From Sutterella faecalis (GTDB lineage Bacteria; Pseudomonadota; Gammaproteobacteria; Burkholderiales; Burkholderiaceae_F), in NCBI RefSeq assembly GCF_006337085.1, contig NZ_CP040882.1, positions 62,001 through 126,000 of the forward strand: a stretch of DNA of 64,000 nt. Direction: 5' to 3'. How positions within the stretch are numbered: the stretch's first letter is position 1; every line of letters starts with the position of its first letter. Of this stretch, positions 60,869 through 64,000 are shown piece by piece. The position numbers and the translations under genes were made by a program. The notes beneath the pieces were generated by a model. The model made no database searches, was not told the DNA's origin, and was given only the letters and a program-made list of their open reading frames with translations.

Positions 60869-61807
60869 TCAGCTGCGATCGATTCTCTTCTTCCTTTCCG
60901 GGAGCTGCGCGAGGACGACGGCTACCGCCATCAGAACGCAGCCGAGACCTTCGCGGGGGGTAAGGACTTCGTTGAGAACAACCCAGCCCGCGAGAACGGA
61001 AAAGACGGATTCGAGCGAGAGAATGAGGCTCGCCGCGGTTTCGTTCATGCCGCGCTGACCCACGATCTGAAGCGTGTAGGCAATGCCGTTGCTCATGATG
61101 CCCGCCCAGAGAATGGAGGGGAGCGCCGCCATGAAGCCCGACATCGTCGGATGCTCGAAAAGCATCATGCTCGTGAAGGCGATGATGGAGCCGAAGAAGA
61201 ACTGCATCATTGAGAGTTCAATGCCGTTCACCTTCGTCACGAACCGCGAGATCACGAGAATGTGAAGCGAAAAGACAATGGCGCAGAGGAAGATGTAGGT
61301 GTCGCCGAGCGCGATCGAAAAGCCTTCAGGAGGAAGACAGAGAAACCAGAGACCGGCGACTGCAATAGCGACGGCGAGCCAGAGGGTGAGACGCGACTTC
61401 TGCCCCAGGAAAAGACCGATCAAGGGCACGAACACAATGTAGAGCGCGGTGATGAAGCCCGCTTTCCCGACTTCGGTGTCGTGCACGAGGCCGAACTGCT
61501 GCAGCGCTTCGCCGCCGAAGAGGCAGAGGCCGCAGAGAAAGCCCCCGAGGATGAGGTTCCGGCGGTATTCGGGCGAGCGGCGGCGCGTGAGTTCGTCGGG
61601 CTGCGAGGCCGCAAGGCGCTGCCGCAGCATGGCGACGATGGGAAGCAGAAACACGAATCCGAGCGCCATGCGGCTCGCCGTGAATGTATAGGGGCCGACC
61701 GATTCCATGCCGATCGACTGAGCGACGAAGGAGCAGCCCCAGATGAAGGCCGTAATGAGAAGCAGCCCCGACTGGCGGAGTTCGAAAAGGAGATTGGGAT
61801 TAGACAT
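60869..61807 (-). CDS. EamA family (DMT superfamily) transporter
   Basis: 312-residue inner-membrane protein with ten predicted segments in two EamA repeats. Repeat 1 starts LLLITAFIWGCSFVAQSIGMESVGPYTFTASRM; repeat 2 starts TYIFLCAIVFSLHILVISRFV and includes ASLILSLESVFSVLAGWVVLNEVLTPREGLGCVLM. The substrate is unknown; relatives export amino acids or metabolites. Confidence 0.9.
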   Translation of the reverse strand: MSNPNLLFELRQSGLLLITAFIWGCSFVAQSIGMESVGPYTFTASRMALGFVFLLPIVAMLRQRLAASQPDELTRRRSPEYRRNLILGGFLCGLCLFGGEALQQFGLVHDTEVGKAGFITALYIVFVPLIGLFLGQKSRLTLWLAVAIAVAGLWFLCLPPEGFSIALGDTYIFLCAIVFSLHILVISRFVTKVNGIELSMMQFFFGSIIAFTSMMLFEHPTMSGFMAALPSILWAGIMSNGIAYTLQIVGQRGMNETAASLILSLESVFSVLAGWVVLNEVLTPREGLGCVLMAVAVVLAQLPERKKRIDRS

Positions 61808-61934
61808 CGCGCGGGAGGATGTGGGGAAAAGAATCGTCGAAACCCGACAGTCTAGCGAACCGCCGGAAAGAGAGGCGTCGAAAGAATTTCTTCAACGATG
61901 AATTTTCGGCCGGGATCCGCTAGAATCCGCCAGC

Positions 61935-62062
61935 AACTCCGCAGGGGAGTAGCTTGAGGGGCGCCTTCGATTCATTTCCCGGAATCTGAAGCCGCCTTTT
62001 CGGTCGTCAACATGCTTGAGGTTCCCCGATCTCATGGCGACTGAATGAGACCCCGGGTGAGA
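61935..62062 (+). ncRNA. yybP-ykoY (Mn2+-sensing) riboswitch
   Basis: Contains the two conserved core segments of the yybP-ykoY aptamer, GGGGAGTAGCTTG (61944) and GTCAACATGCTTGAGG (62005), with paired arms between them and a closing GAGACCCC segment. A -10-like TAGAAT lies just upstream (61921). It is followed about 200 bases later by a GDT1/UPF0016 family gene, a known partner of this riboswitch class. This predicts Mn2+-induced expression. Confidence 0.88.
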
Positions 62063-62262
62063 AGTTCCGCGAAGAAAGGTGATTCTAAAAATGAGTGCTT
62101 TTCGGACTTTTCCCTTCCTCATAAGCCAGACCTGCGGCGCGGACTCGCTTGCAGACGCTTTAAATCCAGTATAGGAGCGGCCTGCGGCACAAGCGATGCC
62201 TGCCGCGCCGCACGTCTACGTGCATTCCCCTTGCCGCGCCGAGCCGCTCCGACCCCAGGAAA

Positions 62263-62841
62263 ATGCTCGAAACCCTCCAGACCATACTGCTCTCCACCGG
62301 CGTTGTCGCCGCCGCGGAAATCGGCGACAAAACGATGCTCCTTGCCGTCGTGCTCGCCGCACGCTTCAGAAAGCCTCTGCCGATTATTCTCGGCATCTTT
62401 GCCGCAACCTTTCTCAATCACGCCATTGCGGGCGCGCTCGGCGCCGCACTCGCGAGCTTCATCAGCGCGGATCTTTTGAGATGGATCCTGATCGTCTCCT
62501 TCATCGCCATGGGCATATGGATTCTCATTCCGGACAAAATCGAGGAGGATGAGTCCCATGACCGCATGAAGCGCTTCGGGATCTTTACGACGACTGTCGT
62601 GCTCTTCTTCCTTGCGGAAGTGGGCGACAAGACCCAGGTGGCGACGGTGGCGCTCGCCGCCCGCTATCCCCTCGAAGCCTTCTGGGTGATCTGCGGCACG
62701 ACTCTGGGCCTCATGATCGCCGACGCCCCTGCGGTCTTCATCGGCAACAAGCTCGCCGACAGGATCTCGATGAAGCTGATGCGCCGGATTGCGGCGGTGA
62801 TCTTCTTTGTGCTTGCCATTGCGGCCTATTTCGAAGGATAA
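62263..62841 (+). CDS. GDT1/TMEM165 (UPF0016) family manganese exporter
   Basis: 192-residue inner-membrane protein with six segments in two repeats, each with the family motif E-x-G-D-K: AAEIGDKTMLLAVVLAARF and LAEVGDKTQVATVALAARYP. These acidic motifs bind the transported cation. Bacterial members export Mn2+, which fits the riboswitch upstream. Start ATG 62263 with AGGAAA upstream. Confidence 0.92.
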   Translation: MLETLQTILLSTGVVAAAEIGDKTMLLAVVLAARFRKPLPIILGIFAATFLNHAIAGALGAALASFISADLLRWILIVSFIAMGIWILIPDKIEEDESHDRMKRFGIFTTTVVLFFLAEVGDKTQVATVALAARYPLEAFWVICGTTLGLMIADAPAVFIGNKLADRISMKLMRRIAAVIFFVLAIAAYFEG

Positions 62842-63135
62842 CGATTGCCGCAATCGCTTTTGCGCTCCCTGGCTGCTGCTCTGAAAATGCCCGGAAGCGC
62901 AAGGCGCGCGTCTTTGAAAAGGCCGTCAGGAAGTCGGGTCGATCCGGCGGACAACCGCCGCAGTTTGAGATGACGTCAGGACATGTTGGACATCATGTCC
63001 GAGAAACTCACCAACTTAACGCGCCCGATTTGACGTATGGAGAACTGGACGGACTTCTGATTCAGAAGTCAGGAAATCCGGCGGATTGCTGTCCTTGAAG
63101 ACCGCATCAATCCGCCGGAGAAGAAGCGTTTGGGA
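62842..63135. other. Intergenic region with hairpins
   Basis: About 290 bases without a gene. It includes GGACATG...CATGTCC (62981-63002), GACTTCTGA/TCAGAAGTC (about 63052-63070) and TCCGGCGGATTG...CAATCCGCCGGA (about 63077-63120). The last is a 12-bp stem that probably terminates the minus-strand M20 gene. Confidence 0.5.
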
Positions 63136-64000
63136 TTAAATGAGCGAGAGGAAGCGGCTCAGCATCCTGACGCGGTTTTCAATCGTGTCGATGCGGAGAT
63201 ATTCGCGTTCCGAATGGAAGCCCGCACCGGCGGGCGCCACGCCGTCAAGCACGGGCGTGCCAGCCTGGGCAATGCGGTTGGCGTCAGAACCGCCGCCAGC
63301 ATCGACCCATTTGGCTTCAAAGCCTTCGAGACGGGCCGCTTCCTCGATTTTCTGCACGAGCCCGCGGGTGGCTTCGGTAAAAGGCATGGCGGGCGAAACC
63401 GATACGCGCTTCGCCTCGACTGTGATTCCGTCGCCCCAGTCCCTGCGGGCGAGCGCTTCGATCGCCTGGTCGAGTTCTTCGCCGTCGCGGTCGTTCCAGC
63501 GGCGGGTGTCGATTTTGATCGTGCAGGTGTCGGGAACCGTATTGCAGACCGTGCCGCCTTCGATCGTGCCGACGCAGACGGATGTGCCCTTGCCGTCGAG
63601 ATCCTGAAGCGCGCTCACCTCGAGCGCAAAGCGGGCGGCGGCGAGAATGGCCGAGCGGCCGTCCTTCGGGTTGTTGCCGGCATGTGCGGAAACGCCGTGG
63701 AAAGTGACGGACCATACCGAGCGGCCTTTCCTCGAGCGGACGAATTCGCCGTTGGCGCGGCCGGCTTCGAGAACAAGCGCCTGCTTCGAGCGTTTTGCCA
63801 TTGCTGCGAGCCAGTCTCGGGAATAAATCGAACTGATCTCTTCGTCGGGATTGTGGCAGACCGCGATGGCGAGACGATCGAGATCCTCGGGACGGGCGTT
63901 TTTGAGCGCATGAAGAATCGCAATCACGCCCGCCTTGCAGTCGCCGCAGCCGGGACCGCGAACGCGGTCGCCTTCAATGCGGAAGGAGCGCTTCGCGACC
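63136..64000 (-). CDS. M20 family peptidase (glutamate carboxypeptidase type), C-terminal part, runs off the right edge
   Basis: 288 residues visible, reading in from the window edge at ...RVRGPGCGDCKAGVIAILHAL. Zinc-site features are DCKAGV and HNPDEEISS (catalytic Glu pair). The dimerisation domain has FHGVSAHAGNNPKDGRSAI and GGTVCNTVPDTCTIKIDTR. VDAGGGSDANRIAQAGTPVLDGVAPAGAGFHSEREYL carries the final metal His region. It is closest to CPG2-like carboxypeptidases rather than ArgE/DapE. The substrate is not readable and the N-terminus is missing. Confidence 0.88.
   Translation of the reverse strand, partial: VAKRSFRIEGDRVRGPGCGDCKAGVIAILHALKNARPEDLDRLAIAVCHNPDEEISSIYSRDWLAAMAKRSKQALVLEAGRANGEFVRSRKGRSVWSVTFHGVSAHAGNNPKDGRSAILAAARFALEVSALQDLDGKGTSVCVGTIEGGTVCNTVPDTCTIKIDTRRWNDRDGEELDQAIEALARRDWGDGITVEAKRVSVSPAMPFTEATRGLVQKIEEAARLEGFEAKWVDAGGGSDANRIAQAGTPVLDGVAPAGAGFHSEREYLRIDTIENRVRMLSRFLSLI

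Overview
The window looks like a chromosomal segment of a GC-rich, host-associated betaproteobacterium, most likely Sutterellaceae (Sutterella/Parasutterella-like). This is an inference from gene content (arylsulfate sulfotransferase, heme-free flavocytochrome-c-type flavoprotein with a LysR neighbour, class I fumarase, di-heme peroxidase, FNR-like and Fur-like sites) and codon style; no rRNA or tRNA gene is present to confirm it.

Layout. 1-2050 (minus): trpE-trpG behind a leader ORF with two near-adjacent Trp codons and an intrinsic terminator, a candidate trp attenuator. 2296-7892: an AAA-ATPase-like/PD-(D/E)XK gene split by an IS110-type element and an IS1634-like element. 7956-14842 (minus): aroF-aroB-aroA-aroC and a chorismate mutase/shikimate dehydrogenase/shikimate kinase fusion, preceded by a Phe-rich leader peptide and terminator. 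15186-21660: cytochrome c peroxidase, an acidic-tailed repeat protein, arylsulfate sulfotransferase, a small ORF and argE. 21740-38476 is an insertion-sequence island: IS200/IS605 remnant, ISNCY-like element, IS66, an inverted partial ISNCY copy, a TnpB-family remnant, a second IS110 copy with a second IS1634-like copy inside it, an AraC remnant, and a third IS110 copy that splits a DUF362 gene within a small redox operon (flavodoxin, DUF362, FMN reductase, DUF4405). 40593-56200: LysE exporter, fumarase, PheC-like binding protein, peptide-type binding protein, lipoprotein, LysR, flavoprotein, a Fur-boxed TonB receptor/ABC/binding-protein operon and PatB. 56598-60082: a second AAA/PD-(D/E)XK gene, also split by an IS. 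60132-64000: MdaB, EamA exporter, a yybP-ykoY (Mn2+) riboswitch ahead of a GDT1-family exporter, and a partial M20 peptidase.

How it works together: the left 15 kb is an aromatic amino acid block in which trpE and aroF are both predicted to be controlled by transcription attenuation. The IS island is the most unusual part. The three IS110 copies let the pre-insertion targets be reconstructed (consensus GG(C/G)TT^T(C/T)GA(C/T)). The noncoding region after the transposase folds into a hairpin whose two internal-loop strands match the two target halves, as expected for a bridge RNA. A further ~260-bp structured module in the same tail is also found, with compensatory stem changes, after the unrelated ISNCY transposase.
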